Shown: positions 14,149 through 16,002 of the stretch, one piece after another
Layout of the letters: every line of letters starts with the position of its first letter
How positions within the stretch are numbered: position 1 is the first letter of the stretch
Source: Candidatus Zixiibacteriota bacterium
GTDB taxonomy: Bacteria > SM23-81
DNA: 16,002 bases
NCBI GenBank assembly: GCA_030628225.1
Contig: DAOVRJ010000022.1
Coordinates: 1-16,002, forward strand
Direction of reading: 5' to 3'
Notes under the pieces: model-generated
The model's input: the letters and a program-made list of their open reading frames with translations, nothing else
Told to the model about the DNA's origin: nothing
Databases searched by the model: none
Made by a program: the position numbers and the translations under genes

Positions 14149-16002
14149 ATGAACAGATCGTTGGAGAAATTGTGGCTGACGGGCGCTTTTTTGCTGGCCC
14201 TGAACATGGGAATGGCCGGTTATGCCTGGGCCCAGAGCTCCCCGGAGTGGATCGCCATGGGAGGTCCCCAGGCGGGACGGGAACCGGTCATCTCCGTCCT
14301 TGCCTCAGATGATAAGATCATCGAGATCCAGATGAGCACCCCCGGCCTGTTTCGGGAACTGGTACCCACCCCCGGAGGGGAATTTCCCCGGCTGTCCATG
14401 CCGCCGGAGGGTTTTACCACGGAGATAGGCTGGCCGCAGTTGCCGGTTATTTGCCGGTGGGTGGAAATACCCGCCGGGGCCCGGGTGGAGCTGGAGGTGG
14501 TGGAGGAGGTGACCAGCGTTTTGTCCCTGGATGAGCTGGAAATTCATCGCCCCATCGCCCCGGTGCAGCGGCCCGTGCCCAAGATCCCCGGAGCCCGGCA
14601 GGCTATGAATTTCGAAAGGGACGAGGGCTTCTATGCTCAAGACCAGTGGTATCCTGGGGATCTAGCCCGGTTGGGGGAGATCGATGAGACGCGCGGGCAT
14701 CGTCTTGTGCTTCTGAAAGTCTATCCCGTCCGATACAATCCCCGGAAAGGAACGGTATCCGTCTGTTCCCGGCTGCGCTTGAAACTCCACCTGCGCGGCT
14801 CGGATCTGGAGGAAACCAGTAGAAAGATCAAGCGGTGGCACAGCCACGACATGGAGAAAGCCCTGAGGCGAAAGGCGCTTAATTACGACCGCTATGCTGA
14901 CAAGGATGTGCCCGCTCTGCCCATCGGATATCTGATCATCACGCACGACAACTTCTACAGCCAGGTGCAGCCCCTGGCTCAGTGGAAGGAGCAGAAGGGG
15001 TTTGTGGTGACGGTGACCAGGTTTTCGGAGATCTCGCCGCAGACCAGCACCGGCATCAAGACCTATATCCAGGATGCCTATGATAACTGGCCGGTGCCGC
15101 CCACCTATGTTCTGTTGGTGGGAGATGTTGGCTATATCCCCACCTTTTACGGTTCCTCCAGCTCCACGGAGACGGACCTGCCCTATTCGGACATGGAGGG
15201 CAGCTATTTTCCCGAGCTGGAACTGGGCCGTTTTTCGGTGAGCAGCACCACAGAGGTGACGGCCATCGTGGATAAGGTGCTGGACTATGAACGGACGCAT
15301 CTGGCTACTCTGAATTGGTTTACAGAGGCCGTTTTCATGGCCTCTTATGACAACTGGCGGGTCAGCGAGGGAACCCACAACTACGTCATCAGCACCTACT
15401 TAGAGCCCAACCGCTACACCTGCCACAAGATTTACGCCCGCCTGGGAGGAGGAACGTCCGATATTACCTCCAACATCAATGCCGGCCGGGCCATCGCCAA
15501 TTACTCGGGACACGGAAACCGGACCTCTTGGTCCAATCCTGGCTTCAGCAAGAGCAACATCGATAACCTGAGCAACGCCGACAAATATCCCTTTGTTATC
15601 AGCAACGCCTGTCTGACCAGCGATCTGGGTTACAGCGAGTGTTTCGGCGAGCACTGGGTGAATGTGGCCAACAAAGGGGGAATTGCCCACTGGGGGTCCT
15701 CCAATTACACCTATTGGGATGAGGATGACATCTTAGAGAAGAGAATGTACAGGGCCATCTTCGAGGATGAGCTATTTACCTTTGCGGGATTCACCAACCA
15801 GGCCAAGTGGTATCATTACCAATATTGGGATGGTGCGGGACTGAGCAGATATTACTACGAGTGCTACATTCTGCTGGGCGATCCCTCGCTGATGCTGCCC
15901 ACAGCCATACCCGCCGCCCTGACCGTGGATCATCCGGCCACGGTGCTCCTGGGGCCCAGCGATGTGACGGTCACGGTCACCCATGAAGGTTCTCCTGTGG
16001 AA
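14149..16002 (+). CDS. Gingipain-like C25 cysteine peptidase, 3' partial (peptidase C)
   Basis: The frame is open for 618 codons to the right edge. The ATG follows GGAGGT with eight bases between. Residues 1-28 are a Sec signal peptide ending AWA. Residues ~30-220 match the C25 propeptide and resemble that of peptidase A most closely (VPKIPGAR, YPVRYNPRKG). A basic stretch (RKIKRW, then LRRK) marks the propeptide/catalytic junction. Residues ~257-585 are the catalytic domain: GYLIITHDNFY, LLVGDVGYIPTFYG, candidate His455 in YSGHGN, Cys488 in SNACLTSD (33 apart), YWDEDDILEKRM (nearly identical to peptidase A) and LLGDPSLML. The start of an Ig-like domain follows (TVDHPATVLLGPSDVTVTV) and is cut by the edge. 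Whether it carries the FN3-GEFD tail cannot be seen. Probable role: secreted or surface protein degradation. Confidence 0.92.
   Translation, partial: MNRSLEKLWLTGAFLLALNMGMAGYAWAQSSPEWIAMGGPQAGREPVISVLASDDKIIEIQMSTPGLFRELVPTPGGEFPRLSMPPEGFTTEIGWPQLPVICRWVEIPAGARVELEVVEEVTSVLSLDELEIHRPIAPVQRPVPKIPGARQAMNFERDEGFYAQDQWYPGDLARLGEIDETRGHRLVLLKVYPVRYNPRKGTVSVCSRLRLKLHLRGSDLEETSRKIKRWHSHDMEKALRRKALNYDRYADKDVPALPIGYLIITHDNFYSQVQPLAQWKEQKGFVVTVTRFSEISPQTSTGIKTYIQDAYDNWPVPPTYVLLVGDVGYIPTFYGSSSSTETDLPYSDMEGSYFPELELGRFSVSSTTEVTAIVDKVLDYERTHLATLNWFTEAVFMASYDNWRVSEGTHNYVISTYLEPNRYTCHKIYARLGGGTSDITSNINAGRAIANYSGHGNRTSWSNPGFSKSNIDNLSNADKYPFVISNACLTSDLGYSECFGEHWVNVANKGGIAHWGSSNYTYWDEDDILEKRMYRAIFEDELFTFAGFTNQAKWYHYQYWDGAGLSRYYYECYILLGDPSLMLPTAIPAALTVDHPATVLLGPSDVTVTVTHEGSPVE

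Overview
The window is a same-strand array of five large genes for exported proteins, two of them cut by the window edges. Three (993-4685, 10103-13885 and 14149 to the right edge) are gingipain-type cysteine peptidases of family C25. Each has a Sec signal peptide, a C25-type propeptide and a catalytic domain whose candidate His and Cys lie exactly 33 residues apart. The fourth (4813-9921) is a 1702-residue mosaic: a cell-wall-binding-2-like alpha/beta region, a divergent C25/caspase-like core and a long string of accessory domains. The fifth (left edge to 905) is the tail of a protein with a carboxypeptidase-regulatory-like segment, a proprotein-convertase P-domain and an FN3-like domain. No RNA gene, insertion sequence, CRISPR array or housekeeping gene is visible.

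Organism: an uncultured bacterium is likely. The base composition looks GC-rich, Shine-Dalgarno sites are clear, one gene starts with TTG, and the giant secreted C25 proteins with CARDB-like, immune-inhibitor-A-like and FN3 domains resemble those of FCB-group and neighbouring candidate phyla (Zixibacteria, KSB1, Latescibacteria, Eisenbacteria and similar). This is inference; no taxonomic marker is present.

Layout: P-domain protein tail (to 905), 87-base gap, C25 peptidase A (993-4685), 127-base gap, CWB2/C25-like mosaic (4813-9921), 181-base gap with a perfect 14-bp hairpin, C25 peptidase B (10103-13885), 263-base gap with a 16-bp hairpin and a decayed C-terminal domain remnant, then C25 peptidase C (14149 onward). 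Peptidases A and C are the closest pair, so the array looks built by duplication followed by divergence of the accessory domains.

The main point of interest is that the proteins share a C-terminal module. Three of the four complete C-termini end in an FN3-like domain with a near-invariant DHYVIYRN-type strand, then GEFD, then 7-19 residues. Peptidase A has a worn version. A fourth GEFD tail, out of frame with its probable upstream part, lies between peptidases B and C. Because unrelated upstream architectures carry the same terminal module, it is a candidate sorting or anchoring tag, comparable in logic to type IX secretion C-terminal domains but different in sequence. Together the genes look like a secreted or surface proteolysis locus.
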